From Zygotorulaspora mrakii (taxonomy: Eukaryota > Ascomycota > Saccharomycetes > Saccharomycetales > Saccharomycetaceae): a stretch of DNA of 64,000 nucleotides. The stretch is from NCBI RefSeq assembly GCF_013402915.1, contig NC_050724.1, positions 868,001-932,000 of the forward strand. Direction: 5' to 3'. The position numbers were made by a program, and so were the translations under genes. This document shows, one piece after another, positions 18,762 to 28,412 of this stretch; position 1 is the stretch's first letter, and each line of letters starts with the position of its first letter. The notes beneath the pieces were generated by a model. The model saw only the letters and a program-made list of their open reading frames with translations, was not told where the DNA came from and did not search any database.

Positions 18762-20150
18762 ATGGAGGAAGCGATTCAATTGGACCAGAGATATCCCGGG
18801 ACTTTACGTGATGAGTTCAACATCCCAACATTCCAATCGATGGGCTTGCCTTACAGTGACGCTGATGATGGGAATAAGAGTGTTTACTACCTCTGTGGCA
18901 ATTCTTTGGGACTTATGCCCAAAAATACAAGGAATGCTATAAATGCAGAATTGGATGCTTGGAGTGAACGAGGAGTTGAATCTCATTTCAGACATCCCCG
19001 TGAAGAAGACGGATTCGCTTCTTGGGTTGACATCGATTTGCCCGCCATGCCGCTTTTGGCACCTATTGTTGGTGCCGATATCGATGAAATTGCAATAATG
19101 AATAGTCTTACTTCCAATTTGAATGCGTTATGTGTTGCTTTTTATAAACCGAAAGGAGCTAGAAATAAGATCCTGTTCGAGAAATCGGCGTTTCCATCGG
19201 ACTACTTCGCATTATCTAATCAATGCCGAATCCATGACTTGGATCCTCAGGAAACTTTGATACAATTGTCACCACGCCCAAATGAAACGTATTTGAGGAC
19301 GGAAGATATTCTTCAAACCATTTCTGAGAATAAGGATAATATTGCAATGGTTTGCCTTTCCGGAATTCAGTACTATACGGGCCAGTTCTTTGATATCGAG
19401 AAAATCACAAAATATGCGCATCAGTATCCGGATATCGTGGTTGGCTGGGACCTCGCGCATGCTGTAGGCAACGTTCCGTTAAAGTTACATGACTGGGGTG
19501 TTGATTTCGCTTGCTGGTGTTCGTATAAGTACTTGAACTCTGGCCCTGGTGGAATTGGTGGACTCTTTGTACATTCCAAGCATGCGAATGATGTGACTAG
19601 GCCAAGACTGGCTGGATGGTGGGGAAACAATGCCTCGCAAAGATTTAGGATGGTCGAAATTTTCAATCCGATTCCCGGAGGTCTCGGCTTCAGGCAATCG
19701 AATCCCAGTGTTATCGATGTTGTTGCTCTTAAGTCTTCTTTAGAGTTGTTTAAAAGGTTTGGTGGCATGAATAGCATTCGAGATAGATCCCTTTACTTGA
19801 CGAATTATCTATTAAGACTGCTCAAGGCTTCCAGGTACTACTATGATGTGGATAAGGTTAATCCGGAAGTGTTAGGATTTATGATTATCACGCCAGTATA
19901 TAATGATCAGGATCACGGGGCACAACTTTCACTGCGTTTTTACCCTCACCATCAGGATAATCCCGAACACGATACCATGGAACAAGTCTTCAAGTACATC
20001 AATACGAGAGGTGTCATTGCCGATGAAAGAAGACCAAGCGTAATCCGTCTCGCCCCGGCACCTCTTTACAATACGTTCCAAGACGTGTACCATGCTGTGA
20101 AATTCCTCAATGAGGCTATGGACGTTCTCAGCACGAGAACCTGCTCCTGA
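18762..20150 (+). CDS. BNA5: Kynureninase
   Basis: A 462-residue protein from the ATG at 18762, chosen because the family N-terminus (MEEAIQLDQRYP, then RDEFNIPTF) begins there; the frame is open 24 codons further upstream. Kynureninase hydrolyses 3-hydroxykynurenine to 3-hydroxyanthranilate and alanine with PLP in the de novo NAD pathway from tryptophan. The PLP lysine is K256 in the block CWCSYKYLNSGPGG; other family blocks are YLCGNSLGLMPK and GWDLAHAVGN. Length matches S. cerevisiae Bna5 (453, YLR231C). It is divergent from UME6 and lies upstream of MSS4 on the same strand. Confidence 0.95.
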   Translation: MEEAIQLDQRYPGTLRDEFNIPTFQSMGLPYSDADDGNKSVYYLCGNSLGLMPKNTRNAINAELDAWSERGVESHFRHPREEDGFASWVDIDLPAMPLLAPIVGADIDEIAIMNSLTSNLNALCVAFYKPKGARNKILFEKSAFPSDYFALSNQCRIHDLDPQETLIQLSPRPNETYLRTEDILQTISENKDNIAMVCLSGIQYYTGQFFDIEKITKYAHQYPDIVVGWDLAHAVGNVPLKLHDWGVDFACWCSYKYLNSGPGGIGGLFVHSKHANDVTRPRLAGWWGNNASQRFRMVEIFNPIPGGLGFRQSNPSVIDVVALKSSLELFKRFGGMNSIRDRSLYLTNYLLRLLKASRYYYDVDKVNPEVLGFMIITPVYNDQDHGAQLSLRFYPHHQDNPEHDTMEQVFKYINTRGVIADERRPSVIRLAPAPLYNTFQDVYHAVKFLNEAMDVLSTRTCS

Positions 20151-20550
20151 TTACGATTAAACAATGATATAGATGATTTTCTTTATAATGTATCTCTTTT
20201 AACGATAGTTCAAGCAACGAACTAACACAAAATTGAAAAGTGAAGAATGATAATATTGACGATTTAAAACTAGAAAGGGTAATAGAAAAGTTTGCCCGAA
20301 AATTCCCTTTACAGCGTGTGTGCACACGTTATTTTTGGTAGTTGCAAGATAAAGAAAAAAAAGAACTGTTTTTGAGCATAGAACCTTTAATAGACACTCA
20401 GGCCTTGCTTATTGTACCTTGTGTCAATCTCACTAGTTCAAGTACTTTGGTACCGATTCCTTTATCACCAGGACAAACGTTTTCACTCTTTAGTAGGAAG
20501 TCTGCCTAGAGCAATTGAAGGAGCAAGGCTAAATTTGAAGGTCGAAGGTC
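20151..20550. other. BNA5-MSS4 intergenic region
   Basis: About 400 bases holding the BNA5 3' end and the MSS4 promoter. I see T-rich and A-rich stretches and a palindromic gtgtgcacac at 20318-20327, but no site that I can assign and no gene. Confidence 0.5.
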
Positions 20551-22866
20551 ATGGGTTATGGTATAAGCGACCCCTCGACCACATTGGCAGTCGATGTTGC
20601 AGTACGGGAAGGTATATACAGACATAAAGGCGAACATTTACAAGCACAAGCAAAATCACGAGCACATTCACAAGCACAATCACAAGAACGATCACAGTCA
20701 CAATCACAATTAGAGTCACAATCATATTCAGGGAAGACGCGACCTGAGCACACTCCGAATGAGAACAAGAGTAGGCATAAGCACAACAGAAGTTTTCAAT
20801 CGTCGTCAAACTCGGAGTCAAACACTGACAGTCCCAGATTATCAGACGGAGAATGCTCCTCCTCTACGCCGACTTCAATAGATGAAGGTGCAATGCAGCA
20901 ACAAAAGAATTTGCTGGTCGCTAAGAACAATGCAAGTGTTGACATTGGTACCACCGGAGACGATGATAAAGTGAATTCAGATACCGGAGAAGATCAAACA
21001 CTGTCAGTGAGCAACAAATTTCAAGACCTGGCGATTTGTCCCCTGGATGCAACAGTTACCGCAGCCGAGCAAGTTTGCACAGGAGATGAGACACCCAAAG
21101 TAAAAGAGGATGCACTTAATGAAAACTATCAGATTGTTGCCAAGCGTAGGACTAAGGACCTCTCGATTGGGGTTGCCAACGAAGAGGCAACGGCAGAGAA
21201 GAAGAATAAAACTGCAAATGAGGGTTTATTGGATAATAACAGTCTTGTCCAAACGGATTCTTACATCCAAGACCTTAATGATGATCACGTTTTGCTAAAT
21301 AAAAGGGTTTCTAGAATATCAACAAAAAGAACGAAAACTCAGGAAAGTATACGGAAAAGCCTGCCATTTCATTCTTCCAAGCATGCACAAATTTTACCAA
21401 TAGATCAATCCGATGATGATAGGCCCTCGCGCTCCAGATCACATACTTCAATTGTATCTTTGCCAGCAACTAATACAATTCATGCTCAAAAATACAAGGC
21501 GAGGAAGCATAAGACCTCTTCCTTTTCATCATTACCTCCTGTGACGACACACCCTATGACCAAAAATTCTGAGCTAGCCACAGTGGAAATCAAGCAGATG
21601 AAGAAATCTATGCTACATAAGAGAGACTACAGAAGAAAAAGAAAATCGTTTCTTATGGATGATGATAGAGTTTTAATCGGAAATAAAGTTAGTGAGGGCC
21701 ATGTCAATTTTATAATTGCTTATAACATGCTCACGGGTATCCGTGTAGCTGTTTCCCGTTGTTCTGGAATCATGAAACCGTTAACACCAAAAGATTTCAA
21801 GTTTACGAAGAAGCTGGCATTCGACTATCATGGAAATGAGCTTACCCCCTCATCACAGTACGCATTCAAATTCAAAGATTACAGTCCAGAAGTCTTCAGG
21901 GAATTGCGCGCAATGTTTGGGCTTGATCCTGCAGATTATTTGGTATCACTTACATCAAAATACATCTTAAGTGAATTGAATTCACCAGGGAAAAGTGGAT
22001 CATTTTTTTACTTTTCAAGAGATTACAAATATATCATTAAAACCATTCATCATTCCGAACATTTGCATCTAAGAAGACACCTTCTCGAGTATTATCAGCA
22101 CATCAAAAAGAATCCTGATACACTCCTTTGTCAGTTTTATGGCTTGCATAGGGTAAAGGTTCCAATATCATTCAAAAATAAGATCAAGCACAGAAAAATT
22201 TACTTTCTGGTAATGAATAATCTCTTTCCACCCCATTTGGAGATTCATACGTCTTTTGACTTAAAGGGGTCTACATGGGGCCGTTTTACGAAGGTCGATA
22301 GCTCAAATCCGGAAGAACAGCCAGTATTAAAAGACTTGAATTGGCTGGACAGAGATGAAACGATAAAATTTGGTCCACTAAAGAAGAAAAAATTCTTGGA
22401 ACAACTGAAGATGGATGTCGAATTGTTGGCTAAATTGAACATTATGGATTACTCATTGTTATTAGGGATCCATGATATGAAAAAAGATAACGCAGACGAT
22501 CTGATAGCACTCGATACAGAGAGCAATCGCAATGATCACCCAATTTCAGGAGACCAAATGCTTCACGGATCTGTCATACCGCATTTTTTTAAACAATATG
22601 AAGGTGGAATTCGTAGCTCAGATCCATTTAATAACGACACTGAATTAATTTACTACGTTGGTATCATTGATTGCCTGACAAATTATTCTCTCTTAAAGAA
22701 GCTGGAAACTTTTTGGAGAGGCCTCCATCATGACCTCAAAGTTGTCAGTGCTATACCACCAAAGGACTATGGAGATAGGTTTTATGAGTTTATTGCCGAT
22801 TCTGTAGATGCATTACCACCAGCAAGATATAAAGATAATCCCCAAATTCAGAACTACAAAGATTGA
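20551..22866 (+). CDS. MSS4: Phosphatidylinositol-4-phosphate 5-kinase Mss4
   Basis: A 771-residue protein (S. cerevisiae Mss4 is 779). The first 110 residues are a Gln/Ser/His-rich low-complexity region, followed by family blocks SSSNSESN and SPRLSDGE and later [13 protein letters not shown], which match the Mss4 N-terminal half. The PIP kinase domain covers about residues 355-760, with the nucleotide/lipid motifs [11 protein letters not shown] and [11 protein letters not shown]. Mss4 makes PI(4,5)P2 at the plasma membrane and acts in actin organisation, Rho1/Pkc1 signalling and TORC2 function. The gene is YDR208W in S. cerevisiae, downstream of UME6, as here. The ATG at 20551 is used because there is no other Met before the conserved blocks. 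Confidence 0.93.
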   Translation: MGYGISDPSTTLAVDVAVREGIYRHKGEHLQAQAKSRAHSQAQSQERSQSQSQLESQSYSGKTRPEHTPNENKSRHKHNRSFQSSSNSESNTDSPRLSDGECSSSTPTSIDEGAMQQQKNLLVAKNNASVDIGTTGDDDKVNSDTGEDQTLSVSNKFQDLAICPLDATVTAAEQVCTGDETPKVKEDALNENYQIVAKRRTKDLSIGVANEEATAEKKNKTANEGLLDNNSLVQTDSYIQDLNDDHVLLNKRVSRISTKRTKTQESIRKSLPFHSSKHAQILPIDQSDDDRPSRSRSHTSIVSLPATNTIHAQKYKARKHKTSSFSSLPPVTTHPMTKNSELATVEIKQMKKSMLHKRDYRRKRKSFLMDDDRVLIGNKVSEGHVNFIIAYNMLTGIRVAVSRCSGIMKPLTPKDFKFTKKLAFDYHGNELTPSSQYAFKFKDYSPEVFRELRAMFGLDPADYLVSLTSKYILSELNSPGKSGSFFYFSRDYKYIIKTIHHSEHLHLRRHLLEYYQHIKKNPDTLLCQFYGLHRVKVPISFKNKIKHRKIYFLVMNNLFPPHLEIHTSFDLKGSTWGRFTKVDSSNPEEQPVLKDLNWLDRDETIKFGPLKKKKFLEQLKMDVELLAKLNIMDYSLLLGIHDMKKDNADDLIALDTESNRNDHPISGDQMLHGSVIPHFFKQYEGGIRSSDPFNNDTELIYYVGIIDCLTNYSLLKKLETFWRGLHHDLKVVSAIPPKDYGDRFYEFIADSVDALPPARYKDNPQIQNYKD

Positions 22867-23224
22867 TCAATTAATTAATTTCTTCGCAATTCTCTTTGTG
22901 CCCAATCCTCTTTTCATGCGAAACTACATTTATGTATTTGAGAGGTGGATATTGTGCTTCCATATATTTTCCAGCTTTTTTTCTTATCAAGATATAAGTA
23001 TATAAACTGATTTTAATGTCATTAATCTGTGAGTTTTATTGCCCATTTTCTGTTTACAGGCAGAGAGGTATTTGTTCTCATTCTAGTTTTTATGTTTTGC
23101 AACGAGATTACTCCAACTAAAATTTATGTTAAAACCACAGTATGCAGTAAATAAAGAAAAAGAATGATATTGATAATTATTTACCGAGTAAGTTAACTTT
23201 TGAAGATACTGATACTGGACTGGT

Positions 23225-23555
23225 GAAGCATTGATTAATGTGGTTATGCTCAGTTATAAAGATATATAAGCGTCGAAATACCAATTGAATATAGAAATAT
23301 CAACTGATATTACATATACACAAGAGGTATTAAACAGACAGTCTGAGAGAATCAAAAATGAAACTTCACGGTGACATAGCAAAAAAGATGAAGTCGGATG
23401 AAGCCCTAACAGAATATAGAGAGTTGTCGGATGATGTTCTTTCGCGAGACGCTTACAATTCAGAGATTTAACTACGTAGGAATCTGCGGCATGGTATAAG
23501 AAATAACGAGCTATGCCATAGATTCTGGAACAATAGAAATACAGAGTCATGACAA
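23225..23555 (+). repeat. Decayed repeat copy A (LTR-like)
   Basis: This copy has a TATA-like core cagttataaagatatataag (23251-23270) and later gaagccctaacagaatat (23400-23417), then blocks resembling gagacg-ttacaattc and ggcatgg-aagaaataac. The same blocks occur in the same order in copy B. Position upstream of tRNA sequence and the TATA element suggest a solo LTR of a Ty-type element, but I find no clear TG...CA ends or target duplication. Confidence 0.5.
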
Positions 23556-23569
23556 ACCGTCCTATTATT

Positions 23570-24045
23570 TGGAAAGAGAGTTGTCTCCGCGCTGTCGATA
23601 ATAACTTGGTTAGATATTGATAATAATATTATGGTGTTCAGTTATAGAGATATATAAGTCTTCGGTTCCCTATATCATAGAATGAAAGAAAACTTATTGA
23701 ATTTAGATTAACAACTGGAAAAAATGTCAGTATTTTTGCATGACATTCTGACCTATTAAACCACAACCAGGATATGAATATGTTGAAATATTGCTCGATA
23801 TTGTAAGATATATGAAAGAGATGAAGTATAAGAACCAGAAACAAGACAATTGGTCTATACAACAAAATAAACTAAGTCAGTAGAAGCCCTAACAGAATAT
23901 CAATCGATACTGGAAAGATATCGGATGATAATCTATTGTGAGACGTTTACAATTCACGAATCTGACTACGAAGGAGTCTATGGCATGGAACAAGAAATAA
24001 CAGTTGTACTGTGGATTCTATGGGACTAGAAATGGTGTGATGACG
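23570..24045 (+). repeat. Decayed repeat copy B (LTR-like)
   Basis: Direct repeat of copy A: gttatagagatatataag at 23641-23658, gaagccctaacagaatat at 23883-23900 (identical 18-mer to copy A), then gagacgtttacaattc and ggcatggaacaagaaataac. Its first 200 bases also match copy C in reverse orientation. Longer than copy A because of extra sequence between the TATA block and the shared 18-mer, or because A has a deletion. Confidence 0.55.
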
Positions 24046-24059
24046 GTGACAATTCTTCA

Positions 24060-24290
24060 CTCGTCGTCCTCTCTTATGGTTCAATAGGTGCGAAATATTA
24101 GGTATAAATACTGACGTATTTTCCAGATATTAATCCAAGTTCAATTAGTTTTATCACAATTCATGATATAGAAAACCAAGGAATTATATATCTCTATAAT
24201 TGAATATCATAGTATCATCATCAAAGTCTAACCAAGTCACTATCGACAACTCCGATAAAAACCTTCTTTCCAAAATCTCCACACATACTC
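24060..24290 (-). repeat. Decayed repeat copy C (inverted, LTR-like)
   Basis: Read on the minus strand this matches the 5' part of copy B over about 200 bases: gtcgatagtgacttggttag against gtcgataataacttggttag, then attatagagatatata, then ctatatcat, ctggaaaa and gtcagtattt in the same order. B and C therefore face each other as an imperfect inverted repeat of roughly 70-80 percent identity by eye. Confidence 0.55.
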
Positions 24291-24386
24291 TCCCAATAGT
24301 GATGTGAAATTAGTAAAATCCAACTTCAAAATACAATATTCAATATATTCATCTAAATTTAGTACATTAACATCAAGAAATAGTAA

Positions 24387-24440
24387 GTCGTTTGGCCGAG
24401 CGGTCAAACGGGTTGAGATTTCCTGATCGTTACAAGTGAT
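24387..24440 (+). pseudogene. tRNA-Leu-like 5' relic
   Basis: gtcgtttggccgagcggtc (24387-24405) matches the 5' acceptor and D-arm of yeast tRNA-Leu(CAA) at all but about one position and contains a perfect Pol III A box (TGGCCGAGCGG). After that the sequence departs from any tRNA fold and runs straight into the intact tRNA-Ile gene. A B-box-like ggttcgaatt remains at 24621-24630, on the far side of the tRNA-Ile. Confidence 0.55.
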
Positions 24441-24576
24441 GGTCTCGTAGCTCAGTGGTCTTAGAGCCTCGTGCTTATAGTGGCATCCAGCGAACCTGGG
24501 GCAACTAACTTAACGACCTTTCAAAGCAGGTCAACAAGCAACGCGATCGTCGGGGGTTCGATCCCCCCCGGGACCA
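24441..24576 (+). tRNA. tI(UAU): tRNA-Ile(UAU) with a 61-base intron
   Basis: A full cloverleaf can be drawn. The acceptor arm pairs ggtctcg (24441-24447) with cgggacc (24569-24575) with discriminator A at 24576; the D stem is gctc/gagc; the anticodon stem is tcgtg/cgcga with loop anticodon TAT at 24476-24478; the T arm is ggggg-ttcgatc-ccccc. The intron runs from 24480 to 24540, after A37, the standard place. S. cerevisiae tRNA-Ile(UAU) also has an intron of about 60 bases, which is needed for pseudouridylation of the anticodon in that species. I recall a tI(UAU) copy near BNA5/CDC42 on chromosome XII, so this looks syntenic. Exact intron ends were set by the fold. Confidence 0.93.
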
Positions 24577-24584
24577 ATCATTTA

Positions 24585-24601
24585 TTTTTTTAATTTTTTT
24601 T
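24585..24601 (+). terminator. RNA polymerase III terminator (two T runs)
   Basis: Runs of seven T (24585-24591) and eight T (24594-24601) start nine bases after the tRNA-Ile(UAU) 3' end, the expected Pol III termination signal plus a backup. Confidence 0.85.
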
Positions 24602-24832
24602 GGGAGAACTGATTTTCACGGGTTCGAATTTACCAAGTAGCGAATAGTGCTTTGGATTTGTCTATTTTTTTTTTCCTACTTTTCTCTGACATGAACAGTT
24701 CGATGGATATAGAATTTGAAATAATCCATCTTCGATAATTCAACTGACAAAGAACTATACATCTTAAACTACAGGCTTTGCGAGCTCCCATTGTTTAAAT
24801 TATTTTGAGTGTAAAAAGTAACAAATACGCAA

Positions 24833-27040
24833 ATGGCGGGCAAAAAGGGAAAGAATAGTAGCAAAGGTTCACATGGTGGACCTAAAGCTGACGTTGTTCA
24901 AGATGATCGTCTGCAGGCAATTGTGTTAACAGATTCATTTGAAACTAGATTCATGCCGTTGACTTCTGAGAAACCAAGGTGCCTTTTGCCACTGGCAAAT
25001 GTGCCACTCATTGAATATACTTTGGAGTTTCTGGCCAAGGCAGGTGTGAATGAAGTTTACCTAGTTTGCTCATCTCATGCTAGCAAGATTGACGAGTACA
25101 TCGAAGATTCCAAATGGAACTTACCATGGTCTCCATTCAAGGTAACAACGCTAATGTCACCGGAGGCCCGGTCCGTAGGTGACGCCATGAGAGATCTTGA
25201 CAACAGAGGCATCATAACCGGTGATTTTATCTTAGTTAGTGGTGACGTAGTGACAAATATTGAGTTCGATAAAGTATTAGAGTTTCACAAGAGAATGCAT
25301 TCTAAGGATAAAGACCATATAGTAACAATGTGTCTGGCAAAGGCTAGTCAGTTTCATAAGACCAGAACTTTTGAACCCGCCGCATTCATCTTAGATCAAT
25401 CAAACAACAGATGTTTATATTACCAAGATATTCCGTCTTCAAGTTCGAAAGCGAAGACAGAGGTTGAGATTGATTCCGATCTCCTAGAGGATGTTGATGA
25501 TTTTGTCATACGAAATGATTTAATTGATTGTCGTATTGATATTTGTTCGCCATTAGTTCCAGCAGTCTTCCAGGAGAACTTCGATTATCAAATGTTAAGA
25601 TCAGATTTCATCAAAGGTGTTTTAACTAGTGACCTATTGAGTAAGCATGTTTATGCGTATGTTACTGAAGAATATGCTAATAGAGTTGTCAGTTGGAAGA
25701 CCTACGACACTATCACTCAGGATTTTATTGGCAGATGGTGTTATCCACTAGTTCTAGACTCAAATGTATTATCTGACCAAACTTACTCATATGAATCGGG
25801 TCATATTTATAAGGAAAGGGACATTATGTTGGCACAATCATGTAAAATAGGTAAGAACACTGCCATTGGCTCAAAAACCAAGATTGGCGAGGGTACAACA
25901 ATCGAAAACTCTGTTATTGGAAGGAATTGTCAAATCGGTGAAAATATAGTCATAAAAAATAGTTACGTCTGGGACAACGCAGTGATAGGAAACAATAGTA
26001 TTATCGACCATTGCATTGTTGCCTCGAATGCAACACTTCGTGACAATGTTATATTAAATGACGGGTGTATTGTAGGCTACAATGTGTTCATTGATAGCAA
26101 TATGGAAATTCCGAATGGCACAAAAATCTCAGGTCAGCCTGTGAAAAGCATGCATGCGCACGAATTTGGAATCTCTGATGACGAAGAAGAGACAATCGAA
26201 GAGCAGGCCAAAAACTCCAGGAGAATCATTACTTCCTTAGCGGTAAACCTAGTTGGACCCAAGGGAATAGGATACGTATACGACAGTGATATTTCTGATA
26301 ATGATGAAGACTCATCTGATTCGGGTGAAGGAGCTAACGCCTTATCGTATAGGCTCGAAGAGTTCTATTTGAGTGATGATTCCATTTCTTCCAAGACCTT
26401 CAAGAGTAAGAAAAAGAGAACAATGTCAACCAACAGTATGTACACTGATAGAGAAGAAAATGCCTCTGAACTCGACGAAGATGAAGACTTTGAAGTGGAA
26501 GGTATCGAAACTGTAAAAAGAGCTATTGAAAACAATCATGATTTAGATACAGCATTATTGGAACTGAACACTCTTAGAATGAGTATGAATGTAACATATC
26601 ACGAGGTTAGAACTGCTACTGTTATAGCGCTATTAAGGAGGGTGTACCATTTCATTGCGACGCAGACTTTAGCCCCAAAGCAAGCGGTGACAAAAGTCTT
26701 CGGACAATGGGGCTTACTGTTTAGGAGACAGGCTTTCGAACATGAAGAGTTTCTTGATTTGATGAATATCATAATTCACCAGACGCTAGCTATAGGTTTC
26801 GAGAAGCCTGATTTGGTCCTTTTCAGCTCATTAAGTACACTATATGACAATGATATTTTGGAAGAAGATATTATTTACGAATGGTGGGAGCAAGTCTCAA
26901 CAGATCCAGCTTACAACGATATCAATAAGCTGACTGCCAAGTGGATTGAATGGCTGAAACAAGCAGATGAAGAATCCTCGGAGGAAGGCGATTCGGAAGA
27001 TGGAGAATCAGAAACTGATGAAGAAACTGATGAAGAATAA
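24833..27040 (+). CDS. GCD6: eIF2B epsilon subunit Gcd6
   Basis: A 735-residue protein (S. cerevisiae 712). The N-terminal nucleotidyltransferase-like domain (about 25-270) contains LQAIVLTDSFETRFMPLTSE in part and KPRCLLPLANVPLIEYTLEF. A left-handed beta helix of hexapeptide repeats follows (about 330-450; IGKNTAIGSKTKIGEGTTIE and similar), then an acidic linker and the W2/HEAT-like catalytic domain (about 560-715) ending in a very acidic tail. Gcd6 is the catalytic subunit of the eIF2B complex that exchanges GDP for GTP on eIF2, the step inhibited by phosphorylated eIF2 alpha under Gcn2 control. It corresponds to YDR211W. Confidence 0.96.
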   Translation: MAGKKGKNSSKGSHGGPKADVVQDDRLQAIVLTDSFETRFMPLTSEKPRCLLPLANVPLIEYTLEFLAKAGVNEVYLVCSSHASKIDEYIEDSKWNLPWSPFKVTTLMSPEARSVGDAMRDLDNRGIITGDFILVSGDVVTNIEFDKVLEFHKRMHSKDKDHIVTMCLAKASQFHKTRTFEPAAFILDQSNNRCLYYQDIPSSSSKAKTEVEIDSDLLEDVDDFVIRNDLIDCRIDICSPLVPAVFQENFDYQMLRSDFIKGVLTSDLLSKHVYAYVTEEYANRVVSWKTYDTITQDFIGRWCYPLVLDSNVLSDQTYSYESGHIYKERDIMLAQSCKIGKNTAIGSKTKIGEGTTIENSVIGRNCQIGENIVIKNSYVWDNAVIGNNSIIDHCIVASNATLRDNVILNDGCIVGYNVFIDSNMEIPNGTKISGQPVKSMHAHEFGISDDEEETIEEQAKNSRRIITSLAVNLVGPKGIGYVYDSDISDNDEDSSDSGEGANALSYRLEEFYLSDDSISSKTFKSKKKRTMSTNSMYTDREENASELDEDEDFEVEGIETVKRAIENNHDLDTALLELNTLRMSMNVTYHEVRTATVIALLRRVYHFIATQTLAPKQAVTKVFGQWGLLFRRQAFEHEEFLDLMNIIIHQTLAIGFEKPDLVLFSSLSTLYDNDILEEDIIYEWWEQVSTDPAYNDINKLTAKWIEWLKQADEESSEEGDSEDGESETDEETDEE

Positions 27041-27399
27041 ATAAACTGATAGATATTAAAATAATGGCTCTATTTCTTTTATACCAATTCACCACATCGA
27101 AATATATCTTGACGAATGAACTATGTGAGGTTTTTAACGTTACCCTGATATTTTAGGAATTTGGTACGTCGACGATGATTCACGAGATAACGAGAGCACC
27201 GACGAGGAGAAAGGAATAAACAACTTACTTCAAGGATCTGGCATACAAGCACGGGAAACGCATACCAGCAATCTTTCTTGTACGACCCAAAGTCAACTAT
27301 AGTTTTTAATCGGTGCCGTAAGACATCGGTTGAGGTAGTAAAAAAACAGGAACTCAAAGAGATCAAGAACTACAAAAGAGAACAAATTGAACAAAGATA
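27041..27399. promoter_or_regulatory. GCD6-CDC42 intergenic region
   Basis: About 360 bases. Besides A/T-rich 3' flank it holds a minus-strand match to the Abf1 consensus (RTCAYNNNNNACG, plus-strand 27167-27179), about 225 bases before the CDC42 ATG. I see no gene in it. Confidence 0.35.
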
Positions 27400-27975
27400 A
27401 TGCAAACGCTTAAATGTGTAGTTGTCGGTGATGGTGCTGTTGGTAAAACATGTCTTTTAATTTCCTATACTACCAACCAATTTCCAGCAGACTACGTTCC
27501 AACCGTGTTCGATAATTATGCCGTTACAGTAATGATCGGTGATGAGCCTTATACGTTGGGACTTTTCGATACAGCTGGTCAGGAAGATTACGATAGGTTG
27601 AGACCGCTTTCGTATCCTTCAACAGATGTCTTTTTGGTCTGTTTCAGTGTCATATCACCACCGTCGTTCGAAAACGTCAAAGAAAAGTGGTTTCCGGAAG
27701 TACATCATCATTGTCCCGGTGTTCCATGTTTGATCGTTGGTACACAAATAGATCTTAGAGATGATAAAGTAATCATCGAAAAACTTCAGAGACAGAGGTT
27801 ACGTCCTATCAGTTCAGAGCAAGGTGAAAGGTTAGCCAGAGAATTGAGAGCTGTAAAATATGTTGAATGTTCAGCTCTCACCCAACGTGGTCTTAAAAAC
27901 GTATTTGATGAAGCCATAGTTGCAGCATTAGAACCTCCGGTTATAAAAAAAAGTAAAAAATGTACAATTTTGTAG
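27400..27975 (+). CDS. CDC42: Rho-family GTPase Cdc42
   Basis: A 191-residue small GTPase of exactly the expected length. The P-loop GDGAVGKT is at 10-17, the switch I effector loop YVPTVFDNY at about 32-40, switch [19 protein letters not shown] at 57-73, the family block GTQIDLRDD at about 114-122, and the C-terminal polybasic region plus CAAX box CTIL, predicting geranylgeranylation at Cys188. Cdc42 is the master regulator of polarity, budding, mating and septin organisation at the plasma membrane. The S. cerevisiae orthologue is YLR229C, which interleaves here with YDR211W and YDR212W. Confidence 0.98.
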   Translation: MQTLKCVVVGDGAVGKTCLLISYTTNQFPADYVPTVFDNYAVTVMIGDEPYTLGLFDTAGQEDYDRLRPLSYPSTDVFLVCFSVISPPSFENVKEKWFPEVHHHCPGVPCLIVGTQIDLRDDKVIIEKLQRQRLRPISSEQGERLARELRAVKYVECSALTQRGLKNVFDEAIVAALEPPVIKKSKKCTIL

Positions 27976-28412
27976 TCAAGTTAACTGGGCAAGAGGAGAA
28001 AGAGATATAATATAATAGAACGGGAGTTTTAAAAGTAGTAGTTGGCGGGTTTTTGACCTCGGGTTCTTTATTGATTGTGGAGTTGTCACAATTCTATATG
28101 CTTTTGAAGTTCCCTAAACTTTCTAGTTTTGTATAGCAGCTCTTTTGAGAATGACGACATGAAAATCTAATAACATCATCCTTTATCGTCTGTATTGCAA
28201 ACAGTTTTTCAAGTAGCTTTCCATTTCAATGTGGCTTCAGTTAGATAATTATCATTTCCGTTCATCGTGACGTGAAAGAAAAAGCTTCAGTTCAATACAT
28301 TACCTGAAAGACAACAATCGTAGTGGCAATTGTTGAACTTAATGCTATAGACCATAATCTAGCGAAAGAACGAGATAAAAGATCTGAGGAACTCAGGGAA
28401 GGGATCGTAAGA
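27976..28412. other. CDC42-TCP1 intergenic region
   Basis: About 440 bases with the CDC42 3' flank and TCP1 promoter. A CRE-like TGACGT occurs at 28268-28273. No gene and no other clear site are seen. In-frame non-ATG codons continue the TCP1 frame back to 28323 but the family start is at 28413. Confidence 0.45.

Larger units (their letters stand above)
22867..24386. other. Gene-free region with decayed repeats between MSS4 and the tRNA
   Basis: About 1.5 kb without a supported protein gene. The first 350 bases are AT-rich 3' flank with an 11/11 match to the S. cerevisiae ARS consensus core (23088-23098). From about 23225 three related decayed repeats occupy the DNA (separate entries). Short open frames here overlap the repeats and are not supported. 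Confidence 0.6.

Noticed and set aside
23088..23098. TTTTATGTTTT, a full match to the S. cerevisiae ARS core
   Set aside because: An 11-base AT-rich match is frequent by chance and other yeast genera use different origin motifs; not listed as an origin.
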